DNA of 64,000 bases from Undaria pinnatifida (taxonomy: Eukaryota > Sar > Phaeophyceae > Laminariales > Alariaceae). The translations under genes were made by a program, and so were the position numbers. Location of the stretch: assembly GCA_012845835.1 (NCBI GenBank), contig JABAKD010000020.1, positions 14,715,471-14,779,470 of the forward strand. The letters run 5' to 3'. Of the stretch, positions 56,045-64,000 are shown piece after piece. The first letter of the stretch is position 1. Every line of letters starts with the position of its first letter. The notes under the pieces are model-generated. The model saw only the letters and a program-made list of their open reading frames with translations, did not search any database and was not told the origin of the DNA.

Positions 56045-57470
56045 ACGGCTTCAGGATTCGAGGCATGGTCCTATCCGGCATGGCTCGGTCCGGCGCTCAT
56101 TCGCACAAGATCGTCGGCTTCAATCCGGATAATAATATCCGGTCGAATCAACCGTTTATTTTTTGTATCTTTGGCCGTGTTGTCGCTAATAAAGCTGCAG
56201 GCCAATTTCTGATCACCAGCTCATCAGATATCAAGCTCGAAGGCTACTTATAAGCAGAGCTTTGGAATTCGGAAATATGGCCCGATCCGGTACTCATTCA
56301 CGCTGGAGATTGTCGACATACATTCGGAAAAAAAGAACCCCGCTCGTTGAATCAGGCGTGTTTCTTTGTTTTGGTTGTGTGGTCGTGTTGTCTTTGTTGA
56401 AGGTGCATGCGATCTTTTGATCATCTGACAATATCAATGTATACTGTATCTAGTACACATATTTTATAGGGATTCGAATTCGAGGCACTCTACGACGTCT
56501 CTGTGGTTGATTGGGCTATTAAGCTCGAAGGTTGCTTTGCATGGCTTCAAGAGTCGGAAGCATGATGAGCCTATACGGCATGGTCTAATCAATCCGGCGT
56601 TCATTCGCACAACAGCGTTGATTTACTAATTGCATTCGGAAAATAGTCACCGGTTGAATCAGTCGTTTCTTCTATCTCTGACCACGTTGTCGTTGTTGAA
56701 AGAGCAGGCGATGTTCTGATCACGTACTACATGGTGATCAGGGGATCATAGCGTTTCGAGCTTGAGGCCACAGTAGACACTCTAAGCTCGAAGGCTGCAT
56801 GGCAGGGGCTTCAGGATTCGGAAACGTGGTTCTATCCGGCGCTCATATCATTCATACCACATCGTCGGTCTGCATTCGGACTATAACCGCGATTCGGCCG
56901 TTTCTTCGCCCTTGTGTTGTCGTTTTGAAAGTCCAGGCAGATAATATAACACACCGTATCGCCGTAGTACCGGTCGGTATGGGGTTTCGGGTTCAAGGCG
57001 CTTTACGGCTCTCGGTTGATCTAAGCTCGAAGGCTGCATGGCAGGGGCTTCAGGATTCGGAAACATGGTCCTAATTCAGTGTCCACTTCATTCACACAAG
57101 ATCGTCGATTTGCAAACGGAAAATAATCTCCGGGCGATTCAGCTGTCTCTTTGTTGTCGGTGTTGTCGGTATTGAAGGTGCACGCGACCTTCCGATCATC
57201 TATCTGATGATGATCATAGAAAGGCATGGCTTCGAGCTCGAGGCACTCTATACAGCTCTTCGTTGATTTAATCTCGAAGGCTGCCTTCAGGGTTCGGAAA
57301 CATGGCCCGGTCCGGCACTCGTCCACACAAGATCGTCGACTTGCATGTTCGGAAAATAACCACCGGTCGAACTAGCCGTTTCTTTTTCTTCGGCCGTGTT
57401 AAATTGAAGAAGGTGCAGGCGATCTTTTTTTTGGTAATCTGTCCTAGTCATATCCAGCAACCGATCTATT
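56045..57470 (+). repeat. six tandem copies of a ~240-bp unit
   Basis: Units begin near 56046, 56260, 56541, 56806, 57046 and 57282, each with GGCTTCAGGATTCGGAAACA, a TCCGGCACTCATTC block, CACAAGATCGTCG, TGCATTCGGAAAATA, CGGTCGAATCAGCCGTTTCT, GTTGTCGTTGTTGAAGGTGC and a GATCATCTGAT block. They end with an AAGCTCGAAGGCTGC junction. Units diverge considerably, so the array is old. Frames are not conserved between units. Confidence 0.85.
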
Positions 57471-58210
57471 TCAGACTAAAAATGAGGATATTGCGTAAGT
57501 CCCAGCCCCAGAACACCATCGAGCAGCACACACCACGGCCTAAAGCGCAAGTCACACAGCATCTAGCGCATAGGACACAGCCAACAGCGTCCTACACGCA
57601 CCACACGGCACACTGACTCAAACATCGAAAACGTATTCGAGTACAGCATGCCAATGCACCCCTAGATGAAAAAGCCTTCAAAATATACGGGTAACTCCTA
57701 AAAAACACACGCAGAAAAACGGCGAGGCGACGCGCACACTCGGAGCATAGGGCTTCCATCATGAGACCTGTCGCGACGATCTTACTCCTCCTGGCCTTGG
57801 CGTGGCGTACTGACTCGTGGTTTCTTCCTGGCGCTCGACCAAGGCAAGGAAATTGATCTGTAAAGCTCGCATCAGCGCCGAAATACTCATGTTCTTGTGA
57901 TATGCTTAAAATCGAGAACGCTGCCACTACTATGCTACTGCTGCTGCTGCTGGCTTCTGTTGGATGCTGTTGCTTTGCTGGTTGGTGGTGGTGGTGGTGG
58001 TGGTTGTGGTCACTGCTGTTGCTGGTGGTGTTTGCTGTTGTTGCTGCTTGCGTGTTCATGTCTGAGGCGTACGTGTGGCTTGAGGCTTGAACACAACGTG
58101 CTGCTGTTGCTGCTGTGGCCACTGCTAGAATCGTACCCGAGGTATGCTCATGTTAGATTTGAACACTATTTTACTGCGTTGAACTCTATTCTATAGTCTA
58201 GCCCTACTAA
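57471..58210. other. intergenic, no gene supported
   Basis: Contains a TGCTGCTG/GGTGGTGG-rich stretch (57925-58060) whose leucine- and cysteine-rich frames are compositional. No splice-supported exon seen. Confidence 0.4.
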
Positions 58211-58214
58211 AAGC

Positions 58215-58385
58215 ACACCAATTCGACGCGAGTCGACGAGGGAAGAAAACGTTGAGGTCTTCTCGCGATAATAAGGAAAGCACGTACCGTAGTGGGGCGG
58301 GGGGAGAAGGCCCGCTTTGTGACCCCGGATCTGAGTTACTTCTGGGAGGGAGCGCGAGAGAAGTGCGAGGATAATCAATGGGATG
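58215..58385 (+). repeat. internally deleted copy of repeat family D
   Basis: CGACGCGAGTCGACGAGGG, TTCTCGCGATAATAAGG, GTACCGTAGTGGGG, then directly CCCGGATCTGAGTTAC and GGGAGGGAGCG. The sequence joins the left and right ends of the element seen at 50520-51110 without its middle. Confidence 0.65.
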
Positions 58386-58671
58386 AAAAAAAGAAAGAAA
58401 AAAAGTCTAGACTATAGACTAGTCTAGACTAGACTATTTTTTTTTTTTTTTTTTTTTTTTTGCACACTTTCACTTCCCAGCTTCTGGACAAGCCGTGGTC
58501 ACAGGTGTCATCCCTTCTCCTCCCCGGTTCTTGCCTTCAATTTTTATCGCGCATAGGGTTCAGCAATCCCACTGCTCGTCGATTGTTCATCGAATGTTGC
58601 TAACTCGCGCTCTCGCGCTTTCCGCAAGTCAATTTGTCCACAAGAAAAAGTCCCAACGAATTTATACGAGT

Positions 58672-58752
58672 ATGCACTCGGCGGGGCTCGAACTCACGAA
58701 ACTGACCTATACCAGGCTCGAGGATAACCTGATACGCCACCGGGGCGACCGA
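58672..58752 (-). other. tRNA-like Pol III boxes (SINE-like)
   Basis: On the minus strand GCCCCGGTGGCGTATCAGG is A-box-like and GTGAGTTCGAGCCCCGC is B-box-like. A Pol III-type spacing is kept but acceptor strands do not pair. It abuts the candidate exon ending at 58762. Probable tRNA-derived repeat, not a tRNA gene. Confidence 0.4.
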
Positions 58753-58761
58753 TGTCTATTA

Positions 58762-58986
58762 TTAATAGTTGAGTAGAGCTAAAAGGTGCTGGTGCCATCG
58801 CTGCTGTAAGTAGACCCCCAGCCCCGATTCAAGGGTGCGCAGAGCACAACCTGGAGTCTCGGGATTTACCGTGGATGCCGACGGGCCGTCACTTTTCGCA
58901 GTAACGAGACGGTCTCGCAACAAAAAGTTGCCAGGCAGCCTGCAGACAGACTTAGGCTTGTAGACTCTATTGCTCCCATCTACCGC
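58762..58986 (-). CDS. candidate terminal exon, function unknown
   Basis: After acceptor CTACAG (58987) an open frame of 74 codons (AVDGSNRVYKPKSVCRLPG at the start) runs to TAA at 58762. Inside it, GTAAAT at 58869 and CTTACAG at 58804 could define a 66-base intron, a multiple of three without stops, so both forms would stay in frame. Its phase (0) would allow joining to the minus-strand exons at 63428-63853 across a long intron. No domain is recognised, and a chance open frame is possible. Confidence 0.28.
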   Translation of the reverse strand, partial: AVDGSNRVYKPKSVCRLPGNFLLRDRLVTAKSDGPSASTVNPETPGCALRTLESGLGVYLQQRWHQHLLALLNY

Positions 58987-58989
58987 CTG

Positions 58990-59834
58990 TAGACGACCAG
59001 ATAGATGCATTGCTGTGGGTGCAAGCCCTTGGCGAACATGCACCGCCGCCGTGGCGCGTCATTCTCGCACGAATCTAGTCGAGCATGTTCTGCTGCTTTG
59101 CCTTGGCGTTGAAACGTTACAACAAGTGTGTACATACTGCTGTGGTGATCGGCAGTCATGATCTCTGTTGTTGACAATACACAATAAAGAGTATACCAGT
59201 CCTCAGGAGTCCACGCCGTTTTTGTTTTTGTTGTTCTTACATTAACTCGAATAATCAAGTCCGTGGTCACAGGACAGGCTCCAGTCACTCTGGAGTGGAA
59301 GAATACCCCAGGGAAAAGCACAAGCAAACCAAAAGTGGTGTACGCATATATCATGGCTGAAGCAATTCATGCATCCGCCGAAAAAGATGAACAAATGAAG
59401 TCGGGAGTCAGCCTACGTACGTGCCAGGCACATACTGGTATGTATCTGGTACGTCTCAAGTCTCGTACCTGAAAATCGACTACCGCATTGTTAAGGTACG
59501 GACTTAAACTTGAAAGGCCTGTAATTTTTTACTTGAGATAATTTGGCCGGTTTTCGTATGATAAGGTTGGCGTTTTCTATTCGGGAGAGTCAGGAAATAG
59601 AACGGAGGCACGTGCCTCCGTTCTCAAAAGTCGTCCGGGGCTCGGGTGGAATCTTATAAAGCTACGTCTCTCTTAAGGCTAAGAAAGTGAGTACTCTCGG
59701 AGGACCTGCTCCAATAGCAGACCTGCAGGGGACACTCTGTCTCCCCTCCCATTACCCTCACAGAATGCCACCCAAGGAACCCGACCAAAGTACAAATCCG
59801 AGGAGAGAAAAAAGGATCTAATAATTAAGGTTGA
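58990..59834. other. intergenic, no gene supported
   Basis: Short frames only. A palindrome-like GGAGGCACGTGCCTCC sits near 59604-59619 with symmetric flanks (AACGGAGGCACGTGCCTCCGTT), a perfect short inverted repeat of unknown role. Confidence 0.4.
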
Positions 59835-60280
59835 ACCCCGGCCTCAAAAATTGGAACCGGGTACCCGGACCGGCTTGGGGGACTTTGAACCGGTCCGGAA
59901 CCAAGTACACGCCCCCCCGGGGGGCCGGGTTACATTTACTTTTTGGGTCCGTTTGAGCGGCCTAACGATCTTCAGGCGGGGTGTTTAACGCGGAAGGTGG
60001 GAGGGCATGACTTCATTTCGTCTCTCTCGATGAATCATGACGAAGACAGAGGGCCAGTAGGGATCTGTGTGTTCCAGGAGGAGAGGTACTTCCCTACATA
60101 CCCGGGTTACATATACTTTTTGGGCCCGTTTTTGAGCGGCTTATAATGGGCTTCAGGCGGGGTGGTAACGCGGCAGGTGGGAGGACATAACTTCATTTTG
60201 TCTCTCGATGAATTATGCCAAAGACAGAGGGCCATTAGGTCTCTGTGGGACCCAGGAGGAGAAGTACATCCCTACATAAT
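59835..60280 (+). repeat. GGTACCC-rich stretch and a tandem ~175-bp duplication
   Basis: At 59850-59935 there are GGGTACCCGG/CCGGTCC words. From 59935 a ~175-bp unit (ACTTTTTGGG-CCGTTT, GAGCGGC, CTTCAGGCGGGGT, GGTGGGAGG, CATAACTTCAT, AAGACAGAGGGCCA, CAGGAGGAGA) is repeated once, the copies starting near 59935 and 60112. Confidence 0.75.
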
Positions 60281-60764
60281 AGTCGTAGGGAGTTACACAA
60301 TTATTTACGATCATATGTATGCAACAGAGAAAAAAATGCACCTCCTTCTTCTTTACTACTATAGCTCATATGACATGTCAGGGAAATCCTTCGAGTATGA
60401 TCGTTTGCATGAAACAAATCATGCGAAAAAGCCACACCCAGAAACAGCGAAACGGTAGTCAGCACGGAGGGGTAAGAAATGCTGGGAAACCTTTCGCCCA
60501 AACTGCTGCAACTACAAGTACCAACAACGGCAGCTTGCAAAGATGAGTATTGACCTGAAACTCCTCAAAGTCACGGCTGACGTCCTTGGAATATTTTTGT
60601 AAAAAAAAAAGCTTTCGTCACACGTCACACAAAAAAGACCTCGCGATAAAATCGACAGACCGATACATTATCTTCTATATCCGTCCAACTAAGTTCTATA
60701 GGGCGCAATGGGGAACAGGTATACAGTCTTGGGGGCTCCGTAAGTCGAAATTTCCGGGTATTCC

Positions 60765-60900
60765 GGGTACCCGGTACCCGGGTACCCGGGGTCCAAATAC
60801 CCGCGGGTATTAAAATGGAACCGGGACGGTTCCGGTTCCGACGGTTCCGGGTACCCGCCGGCGGGTACCTACCCGGGGGGTACCCGGTTCTCAGCCAGCC
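60765..60900. repeat. dense GGGTACCC palindrome cluster
   Basis: Repeated self-complementary words (GGTACCCGGGTACC, ACCCGCGGGTA, CCGCCGGCGGG, GGGTACCTACCC) with TTCCGG words occur over about 135 bases. The strand could fold into several competing hairpins. Related words occur at 59850-59935. No coding potential. Confidence 0.7.
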
Positions 60901-60949
60901 GGGGTGCAACCCTACTACTAATAAGGAAGAAAGAAAAGAACGAACGTTA

Positions 60950-61739
60950 GGCCATTTCTTATGCAGTCGGATTCCGCCAGTCGAAAACGGCCCTTTTCGA
61001 CTGGACTTTTTTTCGACTGGATTCTTCTGGTCCTTCTTCTTATCGTCGGTCGAGTCGATTTTATAGTTTTTGTGCTCTTCCTAGAGGCGGTTGGTGTGAG
61101 GGAGTACTGCTGTACAGCAGTCGAAATCGGTTGGCAGCTCTGTGCTTCGCGCTTTCTCCGCGAGCAACGGCTCGGCGAACCCTCGTCCCAGCGAGTTGGT
61201 GGCTTTGGGCTCAGCCGAAAGCTGCGAAAGCTACGTTCGTGGAGTTGCACTCAGCCGAGAGCCGCCAAAGCTACAGCAGCCGCAGCCGTTGTTAGCAGCA
61301 TTGGATCGATACCGCGCGCTGCTGCTGTCGTGTGATACACGCTGCTCGCGAGCGGAACTAGGAATGCGCCACGCTGACTTGCTGCGAGAAGCAACAACAG
61401 CTGGGATAGCCAAGCCAGCGTCAGCGCCTTGTATGATACTGCAGTGTGGTACCTGGTATGGGTGTGTGGCCGTGTGGCCGTGTGGGTGTGTGCTTGGTGG
61501 TGGGATGAGCGATGCGATCGGTTAAAAAAACACGTGTAAAACTTTTTCGACTGAGTTTTTCGACTGGAGGATCCAGTCGAAAAACTCGACTTTTTCGACT
61601 GGATCTGCCAGTCGGAATTCTCAGTCGAAAAAAATTGAGTCGAAAAAGGGCTTTTTCGACTGCGTAAGAAAGCCCGATTTGGGCTTCAGTCGAAAAAGGC
61701 CGTTTTCGACTGACAAATCTGACTGCATGAGAAATGGCC
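60950..61739 (+). mobile_element. non-autonomous TIR element with TTA target duplication
   Basis: Best copy of the family, 790 bp. The left end GGCCATTTCTTATGCAGTCG and the right end (GACTGCATGAGAAATGGCC) are inverted repeats; similarity extends about 55 bases inwards through GTCGAAAACGGCC. TTA flanks both sides (60947-60949 and 61740-61742). The interior has further inverted words TTTTTCGACTGG/CCAGTCGAAAAA near the right end, giving strong foldback potential, and no transposase. TIR start and TTA target fit the PIF/Harbinger group, so it is probably moved in trans. Related copies lie at 1091 and 1431. Confidence 0.85.
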
Positions 61740-61775
61740 TTAGGAGCAGAAAACGAACCACGGTAAATAATAGAG

Positions 61776-63050
61776 CAGACGACAGAAAGCGGTATACCGC
61801 AGCCATTCCGCGCCACCATGCGGTACAGCAGAATACACCTAGATTTTTACCCCGATCCGCGACGCTGATTGATGACCTCAGCCTCGTACTGGTTTTTGAC
61901 ACCAACTCCTTGCGGCACATCACACCGCGGCTTTGCAGCTCGGCCGTCAACGTTTTCTGACGTGACCCATACTTCTTTTTGGCGGAAAATATACCATGGC
62001 TCGGTTCTTATTCTTATTTTTCTGTGGGGCATATTTTATAGGATCTAGTGTATGGGTAGTGTATTATAGGTTATTTTCCGCTCATATCAAGTGAACCCTA
62101 GTTCTCAACTACCAAGTTTAGGTGGTCGCGCCCTCTTCTTGCGTGGATTTCGACATAATGTGGTGTACGAATACGCAAGGCGGACGAGAGAGTGGTGTGT
62201 GTGCATCGTCAGGGTCGATGGTGGCGCCATCGTGGATTTCGACAGAATGTGGTGTACGAATACCCAAGGCGGACGAGAGAGTGGTGTGTTTGCATCGTCA
62301 GGGTCGATGGTGGCGCCATCGGCAGCGAGGATTTCAACAGAATGCGGTGTACGAATTCGCAAGGCGGGCGCGAGGGTGTGTGTGTGTGCGCCCTGGGTCG
62401 CCCGCGTTACGCAAGGCGGACAAGAGAGTGGTGTGTGTGCATCATCAGGGTTGACGGTGGTGCCATCGGTAGCGAGGATTTCAATAGAATGCGGTGTACG
62501 AATTCGCAAGGCAGACACGAGGGTGTATGTGTCACCCTGGGTCGCCCGCTTTTCAGCGGGATTGTCACTCCCCCTTTTTTGGTCCCTTCCCCCACCCCTT
62601 CCCCCGCTATGCATACATACGTGTACGTGGGTTGTGCGAGCTATATATGGTTGAGCAGCGGTTCTTGCCGTGTGCCGAAAGGGCGTTGCAATGATTGCTC
62701 TGAAGGGATCCGAAATATGAAAGCGCACAGTTCTATGCATGCTACATGACGTGGCGCCCATGGTTGAAATTTGGTCGGAAATTGAAGGGCTGTGTGGGGC
62801 GTGAAGAGCCTCGGGCAAAGACGGTCCGCATGGTATATTTTCTGACAGAAAGCGACATGGGTCACGTCAGAAAACGGTGACGGCCGAGCTGAAAAGCCGC
62901 GGTATGATGTACCGCGAGGAGTTGGTGTCAAAACCGGTACGAGGCTGCGTTGACCAATCAGCGCCGCGGATCGGGGTAAAAATCTGGGTGTATTCTGCTG
63001 TACCGCATGGTGGCGCGGATTGGTTGCGGTATACCGATTTCTGTCGTCTG
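61776..63050. mobile_element. 1.28-kb element with ~220-bp inverted repeats
   Basis: The left arm 61776-61998 (CAGACGACAGAAAGCGGTAT, GCGCCACCATGCGGTACAGC, CGTGACCCAT, AAATATACCATG) is the reverse complement of the right arm 62829-63050 (CATGGTATATTTTCTG, ATGGGTCACGTCAGAAAACG, GCTGTACCGCATGGTGGCGC, CTGTCGTCTG) with about 85-90% identity by eye. The centre holds a tandem array (62141-62560). No transposase is encoded. Only 36 bases separate it from the TTA-type element. A clean target duplication is not evident. Foldback or Mutator-like non-autonomous element is the inference. Confidence 0.8.
62141..62560 (+). repeat. about four tandem copies of a ~90-130-bp unit
   Basis: The unit holds GGATTTCGACAGAATGTGGTG, TACGAATACCCAAGGCGGAC, GAGAGTGGTGTGTGTGCATC and GTCAGGGTCGATGGTGGCGC with CATCGG. 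The later copies (from 62325) have an extra GGGTGTGTGTGTGTGCGCC insertion with CTGGGTCGCCCG. The array fills the centre of the long-TIR element; the long minus-strand frame over it is an array artefact. Confidence 0.8.
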
Positions 63051-63156
63051 TCCAAAATACTACGTACGTAATAAGTTACGTAGACACCGTATTCTGGCGT
63101 GACCGTAGTGGGGATTTCTTGACATATGTTTCCGATATATGCTATTAATAGTCGGA

Positions 63157-63280
63157 ATTAACGGCACTATAGCGGCAACCGGCACCACTCCTCATACTGC
63201 CACTGCTGCGTCTTCCCTGGTCGCATCTGTGCCAAGCAATTCCACAGGCGCTACAGCTGGCAACCGGCACTACACAGCCC
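63157..63280 (+). repeat. dispersed copy of the 39.05-39.17 kb repeat
   Basis: GGCACTATAGCGGCAACCGG, CACT-CTCATACTGCCACT, ATCTGTGCCAAGCAATTCCA and CAGGCGCTACAGC match 39065-39175 in order and orientation. Confidence 0.65.
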
Positions 63281-63427
63281 GCATTGTAGAGGGGTCACTA
63301 TTATTGCACTGTAGTGTGCACGTGTATACGGGGCGCAGAATACCTATGTTCGCTAGCCTGCCTTGCCCACGGTGCGAGTTGGGCTCCTTGTACCTGGTAG
63401 CGAGGGCCCACTCCCACTACTGCAAAC

Positions 63428-63853
63428 TTCGACCAGATCAATCAGGTCCCGTTTCATTGTCTGCAGGTCTTTAAGAGCAGATAGGTAGACCCCCTCTGGT
63501 GTATACATTTTCTGCACGGCATAGATCAAGTTGCCAGACAGGGGCCGTGCGATCTTCATGACCTGCTGCTGTAGCACATGTTTCCGGGATTATATGTGCA
63601 CTATATATTAATATGCAGATCCTGCACAACATACCTATGATAACAACAGACAGATGATCTGGATGATCTAAATCGTGATCTGTTAGATGTGTGCACTCTT
63701 ATTTATTGCCACAACCTCCCTGTCATGTACGTGGTACCCGATGCTCGTGTATTACCGGCAGGATCGAGACACGAAGCGCTCGCCTCGCCTCCGCCACCGG
63801 CTTGGTGGCCTTCAGACATGCCTCCTCACCCTCGCACTCCTGCTCACCAACGG
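63428..63853 (-). CDS. two internal exons of an unidentified gene
   Basis: Exon 63853-63756 (after acceptor TCCGTGCAG, ending at GTAATA donor, phase 0) encodes an acidic then basic helix-like stretch (GEQECEGEEACLKATKPVAE). Exon 63562-63428 (after GCAGCAG, ending at GTTTGC) encodes 45 residues beginning VMKIARPLSGNLIYAVQKMY and ending DLVE. Phases match. The first acceptor is preceded by a C-rich tract on the same strand, as for the confirmed genes here. I do not recognise the family. The gene starts to the right of the window edge; its 3' part may include the candidate exon at 58.9 kb. Confidence 0.5.
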
Positions 63854-64000
63854 CTGCACGGAGGGATGGCGAGGTAGTGTGGGGGTGGGGAGGGGGAAGG
63901 GCGGCAAGGGCGGCGGCGACGGGCCTGCGGCTCTCAGCAGCAACAGGCGATAAGAAGGTGGAGGTTGGGGTGGGGTGCGGTGGGGTGTAGACGGGGATGT

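Noticed and set aside
62105-62818. 237-codon minus-strand frame over the long-TIR element
   Set aside because: It is produced by the tandem array in the element's core; the peptide only repeats the array unit and shows no transposase motif.

Overview
The window is nuclear DNA of a eukaryote with long, intron-rich genes. I infer a photosynthetic, flagellate stramenopile, most likely a brown alga. The grounds are: N-terminal presequences of signal peptide plus Ala-Phe/Phe type (44.5 kb; a similar leader at 33.7 kb), a gene for a motile-cilium protein (DRC10), GT-AG introns of several hundred bases to 5 kb, and very abundant simple repeats. The lineage is an inference; no rRNA or organelle marker is present.

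Five genes were assembled exon by exon and checked for reading phase. (1) 3.3-12.9 kb, +: a CaM-kinase-type Ser/Thr kinase with a CaMKII-like calmodulin-binding tail. (2) 22.8-33.4 kb, -: a large protein with six IQ motifs, seven exons found, 3' end not found. (3) 33.7-37.6 kb, +: a 371-residue protein with a plastid-type leader and hydrophobic segments, divergent from gene 2. (4) 40.1-43.2 kb, -: a 177-residue ankyrin-repeat protein. (5) 45.0-54.4 kb, +: dynein regulatory complex subunit 10 (DRC10/IQCD). Weaker calls are a lone plastid-presequence exon at 44.5 kb (-), a 150-residue orphan ORF at 16.9 kb (+), and candidate exons at 58.9 and 63.4-63.9 kb (-). Genes 1, 2 and 5 all concern calmodulin or cilia, but nothing shows that they act together.

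Much of the rest is repeat. There is a 790-bp TIR element with TTA target duplications (60.95 kb; relatives at 1.1 and 1.4 kb), a 1.28-kb element with about 220-bp inverted ends (61.8-63.05 kb), a dispersed element carrying ~85-bp tandem units (7.6, 28.9-30.2 and 48.3 kb), many minisatellites, and some tRNA-like Pol III box sequences.

The most unusual pattern is a set of short, decayed copies of exon-intron edges lying next to the real exons of three of the five genes, with a similar copy near the orphan ORF. C-rich simple repeats also sit on the sense strand just before many 3' splice sites, and two introns use a GC donor with the same GCAAGG sequence.
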